Assembly (NCBI RefSeq): GCF_002272895.1
Contig: NZ_MLAQ01000005.1
Span: 1-64,000 of the forward strand
Length of the DNA: 64,000 nt
Reading direction: 5' to 3'
Source: Helicobacter sp. 12S02232-10
GTDB taxonomy: Bacteria; Campylobacterota; Campylobacteria; Campylobacterales; Helicobacteraceae
A program made the translations under genes and the position numbers. Shown here piece after piece: positions 49,108 through 57,235 of this stretch. The notes under the pieces were generated by a model. It worked only from the letters and a program-made list of their open reading frames with translations. It ran no database searches and had not been told where the DNA came from. Position 1 is the first letter of the stretch. The number at the start of each line of letters is the position of its first letter.

Positions 49108-50088
49108 ATGGCAAAGAATGATTTAATCGGAGGCGCATTGTGGGATGCGTATTCAAATAAGGTCAGTCAAAGGATGGATAATCCCACACATTTGGGAGTC
49201 CTTACAGAAGATGATGCAAAAGTTAAAGATGCAAAATTGGTTGTTGCTGATTATGGGGCGGAAGCTTGTGGCGATGCAGTCAGGTTGTATTGGCTTGTAG
49301 ATAAAAATGATGTGATCATTGATGCGAAGTTTAAAAGTTTTGGTTGTGGGACAGCGATAGCAAGTTCAGATATGATGGCTGAACTTTGTTTGGGCAAAAA
49401 AGTCCAAGATGCTGTTAAGATTACTAATTTAGATGTTGAACACGCCTTAAGAGATGATCCTGATACTCCTGCAGTACCAGGGCAAAAAATGCACTGTTCG
49501 GTAATGGCTTATGATGTCATTAAAAAAGCTGCAGGCATTTATTTGGGCAAGAATGAAGAGGATTTTGAAAATGAGATTATTGTTTGTGAATGCGCGCGTG
49601 TAAGTTTAAGTACCATTAGAGAAGTTATCAAGCTCAATGATCTTAAAACGGTTGAGGAGATTACAAATTATACCAAGGCTGGTGCTTTTTGTAAAAGCTG
49701 TATAAAGCCCGGTGGTCACGAAGAGCGAAAATATTATTTGGTTGATATTCTAAGAGATGTCAGGGCAGAAATGGAAGCAGAGAAACTCAAAGAAAATATC
49801 CAAAAATCTGCTAGTGGTGAGCTTCCATTCAAAGAAATGACAATGGTGCAAAAAGTCAAAGCTGTTGATAAAACAATTGATGACACGGTTAGACCAATGT
49901 TGATGATGGATGGTGGCAATATGGAGATTATTGATATTAAAGATACTAGTGATGGGTATATTGATATATATATCCGTTATATGGGTGCTTGCAATGGGTG
50001 TGCAAGTGCATCGACAGGAACATTATTTGCAATTGAAAATGTTTTGCAGGAAAATTTAGATAAAAATATTCGGGTTTTACCTATTTGA
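49108..50088 (+). CDS. nifU: Fe-S cluster scaffold NifU
   Basis: 326 residues, three modules. N-terminal IscU-like scaffold with cysteines in AEACGDAVRLYWLV, FKSFGCGTAIASSD and KMHCSVMAYDVIKKA; central Bfd-like [2Fe-2S] domain with VCECARVSLSTIREVI and GAFCKSCIKPGGH; C-terminal Nfu domain with YMGACNGCASASTGT. This is the full NifU architecture. In epsilonproteobacteria the NIF pair replaces ISC/SUF. It would serve the many Fe-S proteins here, including FdhA/B and the polyferredoxin. Confidence 0.97.
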   Translation: MAKNDLIGGALWDAYSNKVSQRMDNPTHLGVLTEDDAKVKDAKLVVADYGAEACGDAVRLYWLVDKNDVIIDAKFKSFGCGTAIASSDMMAELCLGKKVQDAVKITNLDVEHALRDDPDTPAVPGQKMHCSVMAYDVIKKAAGIYLGKNEEDFENEIIVCECARVSLSTIREVIKLNDLKTVEEITNYTKAGAFCKSCIKPGGHEERKYYLVDILRDVRAEMEAEKLKENIQKSASGELPFKEMTMVQKVKAVDKTIDDTVRPMLMMDGGNMEIIDIKDTSDGYIDIYIRYMGACNGCASASTGTLFAIENVLQENLDKNIRVLPI

Positions 50089-50141
50089 TATTTTGCTTTA
50101 TTAATGATACAAAAACAAAGGGATGGCTTAATTTGTTTTGA

Positions 50142-50187
50142 TATTCCAAAGAATTGTTGTTCTAGGACTATGCGCATCTTTGGAATA
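50142..50187. other. Stem-loop after nifU
   Basis: TATTCCAAAGA (50142-50152) and TCTTTGGAATA (50177-50187) are perfect 11-nt complementary arms around a 24-nt loop, in the 203-nt gap between nifU and purM. No T-run follows on either side. It could mark the end of the nifS-nifU transcript. Confidence 0.45.
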
Positions 50188-50254
50188 CGCCCAAATTTCA
50201 TTAGATTTTAAGAGTCTTTTAGGATAAATAAGCCGGTTTTGAGCCCATTAAAGA

Positions 50255-50260
50255 TATAAT
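50255..50260 (+). promoter_or_regulatory. Candidate -10 box for purM
   Basis: TATAAT about 32 nt before the purM ATG, with AAGGA just upstream of the start. No clear -35 element. Confidence 0.55.
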
Positions 50261-50291
50261 AAATGGTATTTATAAACATTAAGGAAAAATA

Positions 50292-51287
50292 ATGGGTAAA
50301 ACGACCTACAAAGATTCCGGGGTTGATATTGATGCGGGTAATGCTTTTGTAGAAGCGATCAAACCTTATGTGAAAGCTACTTTTAATCAAAACGTAATCG
50401 GAGGTATCGGTTCTTTTGCAGGTGCTTATGCATTGCCCACAGGTATTAAAGAACCTGTTATTTTGGCAGCTACTGATGGAGTGGGAACAAAACTGAGGCT
50501 TGCAATTGATTCAGATAGACTTGGGAGTGTTGGGATTGATTTGGTTGCAATGTGTGTGAATGATTTGATTTGCAACTTTGCTTCTCCAATGTTTTTTTTG
50601 GATTATTATGCGAGTGGGAAGCTCGATAATCATCGCGCTGTTGAGGTGATAAAAGGGATTGCACAAGGGTGTAAGATAGCAGGTTGCGCACTCATTGGAG
50701 GAGAAACTGCTGAAATGCCTGGAATGTATCACGGAAAAGATTTTGATTTATGTGGGTTTGCTGTAGGTATTGCAGAAAAATCTGATCTAAAAAAAGGGGA
50801 GCAGATACGCTCTGGCGATATTTTGATTGCCTTCCCCAGTAATGGCATACACAGCAATGGATATTCTTTGGTCAGAAAGATTTTGTTTGAGGATCTTAAG
50901 ATGAAGTTCCAAGATCAATTTTGTGGCAAACCTTTGATTGAAACTCTTTTAACCCCTACAAGGATTTATACTGATATTTATGGAAAAATCAAAGATAAAA
51001 TCTATGCTCTTGCTCATATCACAGGAGGGGGTATTCTTGAGAATTTACCTAGAGCGTTGCCTGAGGGATTGGGTGCAGAGATTAGTAAAGGTCTTATTAA
51101 AACTTTGCCAATTTTTGATATACTAAAAGAAAATCTTGAAGAAAAAGAAGCTTATAGGGTTTTTAATATGGGGGTTGGAATGATAGGGATCATTCCAAAG
51201 CAAAATTTATCTTATATCTGTGAAAATACAGACGGGTATCAGATAGGCGAAGTTGTCAATTATGGAAATGGAGTAAAATTAATATAA
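50292..51287 (+). CDS. purM: Phosphoribosylformylglycinamidine cyclo-ligase PurM
   Basis: Fifth step of de novo purine synthesis (AIR synthetase). 331 residues. Motifs: TTYKDSGVDIDAGNAFVEAI, VILAATDGVGTKLRLA, VGIDLVAMCVNDLICN, LIGGETAEMPGMYHGKDFDLCGFAVG, FPSNGIHSNGYSLVRKI and HITGGGILENLPRALP. An SH3 protein gene follows 19 nt later, so this gene may head the SH3-aroE-rnr-holA run. Confidence 0.97.
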   Translation: MGKTTYKDSGVDIDAGNAFVEAIKPYVKATFNQNVIGGIGSFAGAYALPTGIKEPVILAATDGVGTKLRLAIDSDRLGSVGIDLVAMCVNDLICNFASPMFFLDYYASGKLDNHRAVEVIKGIAQGCKIAGCALIGGETAEMPGMYHGKDFDLCGFAVGIAEKSDLKKGEQIRSGDILIAFPSNGIHSNGYSLVRKILFEDLKMKFQDQFCGKPLIETLLTPTRIYTDIYGKIKDKIYALAHITGGGILENLPRALPEGLGAEISKGLIKTLPIFDILKENLEEKEAYRVFNMGVGMIGIIPKQNLSYICENTDGYQIGEVVNYGNGVKLI

Positions 51288-51306
51288 TGGGAATAAATCG
51301 GGCATA

Positions 51307-51996
51307 ATGAATATCAAGTCTTTTTTTAAATTATATACAGTGCCTGTTTTGGCTTTATTTTTTGGGTTCGGTCTGTATTATATTATTTTTGTGGGGACAA
51401 ATGATCAGGATCGTTTTTCTGTCTCAGAACCCGTAAGCAAGATTATCGCACAAGATACTGAAGAAAAAGTTGTTAAACCGCTTGTTGAGGATTCTAAGCA
51501 GTCTTTAAAGACAGATGAAAACGGACAAAATCTTCAATCAGATGTATCTGAAGAAGCTTCTCTCCCGATTCAAAATCCTAATATTTTAAGTGCAGATACT
51601 AAAACTGAAATGTATATTGTTTTGCCTAAAGTCATCAATATCCGCCAATCTCCCAATACTTTGTCAGGTATTGTAGGGAAACTTTTCCAAAATCAAAAAG
51701 TTGAGGTCGAATTTGCAACGGAGGGCTGGGCAAAAGTCAAAGATGGTTGGGTGCTTTTAAAGTTACTCAAACAAGAGAATCCTCTTGAGAATTCCAAAAA
51801 TGTCAGTATTTTAGAAACCTATGTCGTAGTTCCCAAGAGTGTAAATATTCGCTCTGAACCTAGTCTTTCTTCAAAAATTATGGGTAAGCTTGTTGCAGGA
51901 AATACTATTGAAGTTGAATATGTTAAAGATGGTTGGGCAAAAATCAAGAATGGCTGGGTATCGTTTAGTTTGCTTAAAAAGCAGGATAACCATTGA
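51307..51996 (+). CDS. Membrane-anchored protein with two bacterial SH3 domains
   Basis: 229 residues. An N-terminal transmembrane anchor (VPVLALFFGFGLYYIIFVG, residues 13-31), an acidic linker, then two SH3b repeats of about 55 residues each: MYIVLPKVINIRQSPN...GWVLLKLLKQ and TYVVVPKSVNIRSEPS...GWVSFSLLKK. Such domains usually contact peptidoglycan, so a periplasmic wall-associated role is likely. Gene order SH3-aroE-rnr-holA matches H. pylori as I recall it. Confidence 0.85.
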   Translation: MNIKSFFKLYTVPVLALFFGFGLYYIIFVGTNDQDRFSVSEPVSKIIAQDTEEKVVKPLVEDSKQSLKTDENGQNLQSDVSEEASLPIQNPNILSADTKTEMYIVLPKVINIRQSPNTLSGIVGKLFQNQKVEVEFATEGWAKVKDGWVLLKLLKQENPLENSKNVSILETYVVVPKSVNIRSEPSLSSKIMGKLVAGNTIEVEYVKDGWAKIKNGWVSFSLLKKQDNH

Positions 51997-52787
51997 AGCA
52001 GTTTTGTGTTTTCGGGAATCCTATAGAGCATTCTAAATCTCCATTGATCCATAATTTTACCTTTTTAACTCTTGCTTCAGAAATAGGTTTTTCTGGATTT
52101 TATGGCAGGCATTTGCTATCAGATTCCAAAGCTTTGAGGCAGACTTTTTTTGATTTGGGTTTGTATGGGGCTAATGTCACCGTTCCTTTTAAAGAAGATG
52201 CTTACTATCAAAGCGATATGGTTAGAGGCATTGCTAAAGAAATCGGTTCTGTAAATACTCTTGTGCTTGAGGATGGGCAATTGGTAGGTTACAATACCGA
52301 TGCGGAGGGATTTTATCAAACGATTGTTTCTTATGGCTTTAAAAATGCCCTTATCATTGGGGCAGGCGGGAGTGCAAAGGCGCTTGCTTATATTTTAAGG
52401 CATAAGGGGATTGAGACAAGCTTAGTGAATCGCTCAAAAAAGCGTCTGGAGTCTTTTATTAAAGAAGGTTTTGAGTGCTATGAGACCGATGAGTTTTTAC
52501 CAAGAGCTTTTGATTTGATCGTTAATGCGACACCTGCAGGACTTAAAGATATTTTTTTGCCTCTGCCTCTTGAGAAGCTTTCTCATCTGTTTAAATTTTC
52601 AAAAATGGCTTATGATTTAATTTATGGAATTTCTACGCCATTTTTGGAGCTTGCAAAAACTTCGGGTATTTCTTGTAAAGATGGTAAAGATATGTTGATT
52701 GAACAAGCTGTTTTGGCTTTTGAGTTATTTTGCGCCCATCGGGTTCCGCGCCAATCAATTGCCAAAAAGATGAAATTTATTTTATAA
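51993..52787 (+). CDS. aroE: Shikimate dehydrogenase
   Basis: NADPH-dependent reduction of 3-dehydroshikimate. 264 residues. Motifs: FGNPIEHSKSPLIHNF (shikimate binding), GANVTVPFKEDAY (catalytic Lys), GSVNTLVLEDGQLVGYNTDAEGF, NALIIGAGGSAKALAYIL (Rossmann) and VNATPAGLKD. The start is TTG overlapping the SH3 gene's stop (TTGA). Confidence 0.96.
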   Translation: MKQFCVFGNPIEHSKSPLIHNFTFLTLASEIGFSGFYGRHLLSDSKALRQTFFDLGLYGANVTVPFKEDAYYQSDMVRGIAKEIGSVNTLVLEDGQLVGYNTDAEGFYQTIVSYGFKNALIIGAGGSAKALAYILRHKGIETSLVNRSKKRLESFIKEGFECYETDEFLPRAFDLIVNATPAGLKDIFLPLPLEKLSHLFKFSKMAYDLIYGISTPFLELAKTSGISCKDGKDMLIEQAVLAFELFCAHRVPRQSIAKKMKFIL

Positions 52788-54728
52788 ATGAAAGAATTTC
52801 TTTTTCAGCTTGCCTATGGAATAAAAATCATTCCCAAAAAATACGGGGCATTCATTGATAATCTGCAAAAAAAAGGACTTATCGAAAAAAACAATGGAAT
52901 TTATTCTTTTAAAGAAGGTAATCTAGTCGGAAAAGTCGATATTTCAAGAGGAGGGAGAGCTTTTTTTTGCGTCTTTGATGGCAGAGATAAAAAAGATTGG
53001 ATCATCAAGAGACTGCCAAAAGGTATCTCTCAAAATGACATTGTGCTTTGTAAGATTGTCAGGTTCAAAGGCAGATTGATGGCAGAATTTATTTCCTTGC
53101 TTCAAGCCCAAGACAATCGAATTTTATGTTATTTAAAAAAGATTAAAGGCGAAATTCTTGCTATAGAACTTAAAAATCCTCACGCCAAACCCATCAAATT
53201 AAAAGTTTCTCAAAAATCTTTGCTTGCTTTACCACGATTTTGCGTCATCAGTATGGATTTACGCACTAAAGAGATTGTAGAGATTCTTGGAGCTTTGGAA
53301 GATCCGCTCACAGATGAAAAGATTTCTTTATCTCTTTTTGGTCGCAAACCAGATTTTTCTGCAGAGTCGATTATAATGGCAGAAAGTTTTGGTAAAAAGG
53401 TGGATTCTGAAATGTTTCCTGAACGGAAGGATTTGACCTGTTTGCCTTTTTGTACGATCGATCCTGATGATGCCAAAGATCACGATGATGCGATTTATTT
53501 TGATTCTAAGACTTCTTGTCTTTATATAGCAATCGCTGATGTGAGTGAATATGTGAGTGTGGATTCTTCGTTGGATATGGACGCAAGAGAAAGGGGTTTT
53601 AGCGTTTATTTTCCACATAAAAGTTACCCGATGCTCCCTAAAAATTTGAGTGAAAATATTTGTTCGCTCAAAGAGAATGAAATCCGTCTTGCCTTCATTT
53701 GGCGGTTGCGTTTGCATAGGAGAAGTGCTGAAGTTTTGGAAGCTTCTTTGTTTGAGGGAATGATCTCTAATCATAAAAATATTAGCTATACCGATGTGGA
53801 TAGATTGCTTGCAGGAGAAGAAATTTCTATGGATAAAGGGGTTAAAAAAAGCATTTTGGATTTTGTCCCCATTGCTCAAAAGCTTCGCTCAAAGCGATTA
53901 AAGAAAGGCTATGAATTTTTTAATGATGAGTTGCGATTAAAATTGGATTCTAAAGGGTTTTTGCAAAATGTGGATATTTTATATTCAGGTCCCTCGCATA
54001 TGATTGTTGAAGAAGCAATGCTTTTGGCAAACAGACAATCAGCGCAACTTTTGGAGGAACATTTAAATGAGGGTGGAATTTATCGTATCCACGATAGACC
54101 TCCACAAGATCGTATAAGCGAGCTTTTTTTTGAATTGAAATCTTTGGGATTTTCTATTCCTGCTTCTAAAGATTTGCACCAATGTATCAGCTCTATCCAA
54201 AAACAGGCTGCAAAAAAAGATATGCAAAAACAGATTGATAAAATGATTATCAAAGCTCAGTCTCAGGCACTCTATTCTTCTTGCAATATCGGGCATTTTG
54301 GCTTAGGTTTTGAAACATATAGCCATTTTACTTCCCCGATTCGTCGCTATAGTGATTTGATTTTGCATAGAATGCTCAAACAAATCATTTCAGACTCTAA
54401 AAAATCTGAAAAGAAGCTTGCTTATTTGGCATCAAGCACTCGAATTTCTTGCGCACTTTTAAATGAGCAAGAAAGACAAAGTGCAAAAATAGAGATGGAT
54501 TTTAAAGATCGTAAATATGCTAGATGGGCTTTAAAAAATATAGGTATCAGACTGAAGGGGATTGTTATGGATGAAAATCATCCTTTGCTTGTTTCTTTGA
54601 TTGAGGGGATTATAGGTGCAAGAATTGTTGTGCAAGATTACAATATAGAAGCCAAGAAGCTTGATGGAGTGCAAATAGAAATTATAGATGTTGATATTGC
54701 TAGCGGAAAAATATTTGGCAGGATTTAG
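52788..54728 (+). CDS. rnr: Ribonuclease R family exoribonuclease
   Basis: 3'-5' exoribonuclease, 646 residues, shorter than the 813 of E. coli RNase R: it lacks the N-terminal helix-turn-helix and the lysine-rich tail, as is usual in Helicobacter. Cold-shock-like domains occupy roughly the first 190 residues; the RNB catalytic domain has TIDPDDAKDHDDAIYFD (Mg-binding aspartates), DMDARERGFSVYFPHKSYPMLP and IGHFGLGFETYSHFTSPIRRYSDLILHR. A short S1-like segment closes it. It begins immediately after the aroE stop. Confidence 0.93.
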   Translation: MKEFLFQLAYGIKIIPKKYGAFIDNLQKKGLIEKNNGIYSFKEGNLVGKVDISRGGRAFFCVFDGRDKKDWIIKRLPKGISQNDIVLCKIVRFKGRLMAEFISLLQAQDNRILCYLKKIKGEILAIELKNPHAKPIKLKVSQKSLLALPRFCVISMDLRTKEIVEILGALEDPLTDEKISLSLFGRKPDFSAESIIMAESFGKKVDSEMFPERKDLTCLPFCTIDPDDAKDHDDAIYFDSKTSCLYIAIADVSEYVSVDSSLDMDARERGFSVYFPHKSYPMLPKNLSENICSLKENEIRLAFIWRLRLHRRSAEVLEASLFEGMISNHKNISYTDVDRLLAGEEISMDKGVKKSILDFVPIAQKLRSKRLKKGYEFFNDELRLKLDSKGFLQNVDILYSGPSHMIVEEAMLLANRQSAQLLEEHLNEGGIYRIHDRPPQDRISELFFELKSLGFSIPASKDLHQCISSIQKQAAKKDMQKQIDKMIIKAQSQALYSSCNIGHFGLGFETYSHFTSPIRRYSDLILHRMLKQIISDSKKSEKKLAYLASSTRISCALLNEQERQSAKIEMDFKDRKYARWALKNIGIRLKGIVMDENHPLLVSLIEGIIGARIVVQDYNIEAKKLDGVQIEIIDVDIASGKIFGRI

Positions 54729-54737
54729 GAAAGCTTG

Positions 54738-55739
54738 ATGTATAAAAAGGATTTGGATTTATTTTTGCAAAAATCTCTTCCTAGAGCTACGTTGCTTTAT
54801 GGGGAGTCAGAATTTTTGATCAAATATTATTCCGATAAAATTGCACTTAAAATTACAGAATCTTCAAATAAAACGACATTTTATTACAGCGATTACGATT
54901 TTAAGGCAGTGATGGCTATATTGGGGCAAAGCTCTTTGTTTGGAGATGTCAGTTTAGTCGTTTTAAAACTAGATAAAAAACTCTCCAAAAAAGAAATAGA
55001 TGAAATGCTTCACGCATTGATTCGCAATCAAGAGAATGCTTTAATCATTGAATTTTATCGTTCAGAGTCGCGATCAAATGCAGAATATGCTCAGGATTTT
55101 AAGGCTCTTAGTGCAAGCTTTAAAAATTCTTCTCTAGGTTCTTTGGGTATTGAAGTAAGATTTTTTACGCCGAATTTTCGCGAATCGATTGCATTGCTAA
55201 AAGAAAGGGCAAGTGCTTTGAATTTGACAATAGAAGAGCGTTTATTGGGGGTTATTTTAGGGATGCAAAATAATGATTTGGGGATTGCTTATAATGAATT
55301 GGAGAAATTTTGTATTTTAGATTCTCCCATTACTTTCGAAGATATTCAAAAGCTCTCTTATGGGCTTGGTAGTGTGAGTATTGATGATCTTTATGATGCG
55401 ATTTTTAACAAAAAAGATATTTTTGAAATTTATGAAAAAATACAGGAAGAAGGGCTTGAAGAGTTGCAACTTTTGCGTGAGTTTGAGAGATATTTTTATC
55501 AGTTGTTTTTATTTTTTGCTTATATCAAAAGTCACGGATCGCCTAATGCTAAGGATATTTTAGGGTTTGCTCCGCCTCAAATGATGGTTGAAAAACTTGC
55601 TTCTAGATCCATTCGCATTAAGGAGGAGGGGTATAGGCGTATTTTTGAGTTATTTGGAAAATGGCGCAATGCGACTATGAGGGGTGAAAAAAATGCAAGT
55701 CTGCATTTTTTAATAAAATTACAAGCATATATCAGATAA
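54738..55739 (+). CDS. holA: DNA polymerase III delta subunit
   Basis: Clamp-loader wrench subunit. About 333 residues from ATG 54738. The N terminus shows RATLLYGESEFLIKYYSDKI (degenerate P-loop region), then TFYYSDYDFKAVMAILGQSSLFGDVSLVVLKL; the remainder is helical with GLEELQLLREFERYFYQLF. Divergent in sequence, as HolA proteins are, but position between rnr and rpsF supports it. Confidence 0.85.
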   Translation: MYKKDLDLFLQKSLPRATLLYGESEFLIKYYSDKIALKITESSNKTTFYYSDYDFKAVMAILGQSSLFGDVSLVVLKLDKKLSKKEIDEMLHALIRNQENALIIEFYRSESRSNAEYAQDFKALSASFKNSSLGSLGIEVRFFTPNFRESIALLKERASALNLTIEERLLGVILGMQNNDLGIAYNELEKFCILDSPITFEDIQKLSYGLGSVSIDDLYDAIFNKKDIFEIYEKIQEEGLEELQLLREFERYFYQLFLFFAYIKSHGSPNAKDILGFAPPQMMVEKLASRSIRIKEEGYRRIFELFGKWRNATMRGEKNASLHFLIKLQAYIR

Positions 55740-55826
55740 AATAGAGTTTCTTTTTATTTTTTGAAAGAAAACCTTGCTCTTTTTTGGAATTTTATATAAA
55801 AGGGCTTTAAACCACAAGGAGAATTT

Positions 55827-56249
55827 ATGAAACATTATGAAACAATGTTTATCCTCAAGCCGACTTTGGTTGAAGAGGAAATCAAATCCAAGATTGATTT
55901 TTACAAAGAAGCCATTACTAAAAATGATGGTATGATTGAAACCTGCTTGGATATGGGAATGAGAAATCTTGCTTATGAGATCAAGAAAAATAAGCGCGGA
56001 TATTATTTTGTTATTTATTTTAAAGCACAACCTAGCTTGATTTTGGAGCTTGAAAGGCTTTATCGAATCAATGAGGATATTTTACGCTTTATTGTCATCA
56101 AATACGAGAGTAAAAAAGAGCAGAAATCTTGGCAAACATTGGTAGATAGGGCAAATAAAAAGCCAGAGCCAAAGCTTGTAAGAGAAAAATCAAAGCCTGA
56201 GACGGAAGCTGAAGTTCCACAAACATCAAGCGAGCCAAAGGCAGAATAA
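55827..56249 (+). CDS. rpsF: 30S ribosomal protein S6
   Basis: 140 residues. Core S6 fold in the first 100: [47 protein letters not shown] and [16 protein letters not shown]. The C-terminal 40-residue extension is charged and proline/glutamate-rich. AAGGAG precedes the ATG. First gene of the rpsF-ssb-rpsR operon. Confidence 0.97.
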   Translation: MKHYETMFILKPTLVEEEIKSKIDFYKEAITKNDGMIETCLDMGMRNLAYEIKKNKRGYYFVIYFKAQPSLILELERLYRINEDILRFIVIKYESKKEQKSWQTLVDRANKKPEPKLVREKSKPETEAEVPQTSSEPKAE

Positions 56250-56264
56250 GCCAAAGGGAATCAA

Positions 56265-56783
56265 ATGTATAATAAGGTCATTATGGTAGGAAACCTAACT
56301 CGTGATGTAGAGCTTCGATATTTACCAAGCGGATCAGCTTTGGCAACATTAGGGCTTGCAAGCAATCGTAGGTATAAAAAGCAAGATGGCACACAAGGTG
56401 ATGAAGTTTGTTTTATTGATGTGAAACTTTTTGGGAGAGCAGCAGAGGTTGCTAATCAGTATTTGCACAAGGGTTCAAAAATTTTGATTGAAGGCAGATT
56501 GACTCTTGAGAGCTGGGTAGATCAAAGCGGGGCTAAAAAAAGCAGACATACCATTACTGCAGAGTCTATGCAAATGCTTGATACTAAAACTTCTGCCTCT
56601 CAAGATGATGCTTACCAACCCTATGAACCAAGTTATACACAGGGTTCTCCCAAAGCTTCTCCTGCTCAACCTGTCCAAAATAATTATTCACCAAAAGAAA
56701 ACGCACAAGGTGGAATGAATGCTCAAAAGTATGAGCAAAATATTCCTGAAATCAATATTGATGAAGATGAAATACCTTTTTAG
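56265..56783 (+). CDS. ssb: Single-stranded DNA-binding protein
   Basis: 172 residues. OB-fold from [20 protein letters not shown] to about residue 108, a Gln/Pro/Ser-rich linker, and the acidic protein-interaction tail DEDEIPF at the C terminus. Tetrameric SSB for replication and repair; placement between rpsF and rpsR is conserved widely in bacteria. Confidence 0.97.
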   Translation: MYNKVIMVGNLTRDVELRYLPSGSALATLGLASNRRYKKQDGTQGDEVCFIDVKLFGRAAEVANQYLHKGSKILIEGRLTLESWVDQSGAKKSRHTITAESMQMLDTKTSASQDDAYQPYEPSYTQGSPKASPAQPVQNNYSPKENAQGGMNAQKYEQNIPEINIDEDEIPF

Positions 56784-56793
56784 GAGATAAAAA

Positions 56794-57048
56794 ATGGAAC
56801 GCAAAAAATATTCAAAAAGATACTGCAAATACACTGAGGCAAAAATCGAATTTATCGATTATAAAGACATTGAAATGCTAAAGCATTCTTTATCTGAAAG
56901 ATACAAGATTATGCCAAGACGACTGACTGGAAATACAAAAAAATGGCAAGAACGCGTTGAAGTTGCAATTAAGCGAGCAAGACATATGGCTTTGATCCCT
57001 TATATTGTGGATAGAAAAAAAGTAGTTGAAAATCCTTTTAAGATTTAA
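56794..57048 (+). CDS. rpsR: 30S ribosomal protein S18
   Basis: 84 residues, with [40 protein letters not shown] and [12 protein letters not shown], the S18 pattern. It pairs with S6 on the 30S platform. AGGAG precedes the ATG. Last gene of the operon. Confidence 0.97.
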   Translation: MERKKYSKRYCKYTEAKIEFIDYKDIEMLKHSLSERYKIMPRRLTGNTKKWQERVEVAIKRARHMALIPYIVDRKKVVENPFKI

Positions 57049-57057
57049 GTTTCTCCA

Positions 57058-57123
57058 CTCTGTGTTTTAGCAGACATTCTATTATAAAGCAAAGTTTTTA
57101 GAAGCTGTATTGCTAAAACAGAG
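57058..57123 (+). other. Possible structured 3' region after rpsR
   Basis: CTCTGTGTTTTAGCA (57058-57072) and TGCTAAAACAGAG (57111-57123) can pair along 13 positions with a small bulge, enclosing about 38 nt. This could be a large stem-loop or the body of a small RNA between rpsR and the terminator. Nothing in the sequence proves transcription on its own. Confidence 0.35.
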
Positions 57124-57177
57124 GAATGCAATAAGCTTTCTTTTATTCAAACTCTTTGTAGTCATAACGACATTCCT

Positions 57178-57214
57178 AATATATCGAGTCTATTGAATTG
57201 ACTCGATATATTTT
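57178..57214 (+). terminator. Rho-independent terminator of rpsF-ssb-rpsR
   Basis: AATATATCGAGTC (57178-57190) and GACTCGATATATT (57200-57212) are perfect 13-bp arms with a 9-nt loop, ending in TTTT. It may also act on the convergent autotransporter gene, which ends 22 nt away, though no U-run is seen in that direction. Confidence 0.75.
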
Positions 57215-57235
57215 ATGCATTATCTGAGGGATTTG

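Noticed and set aside
53328-53879. 183-codon open frame antisense to rnr
   Set aside because: Opposes the catalytic domain of RNase R and has an unlikely His/Thr/Arg-rich composition; a shadow frame.
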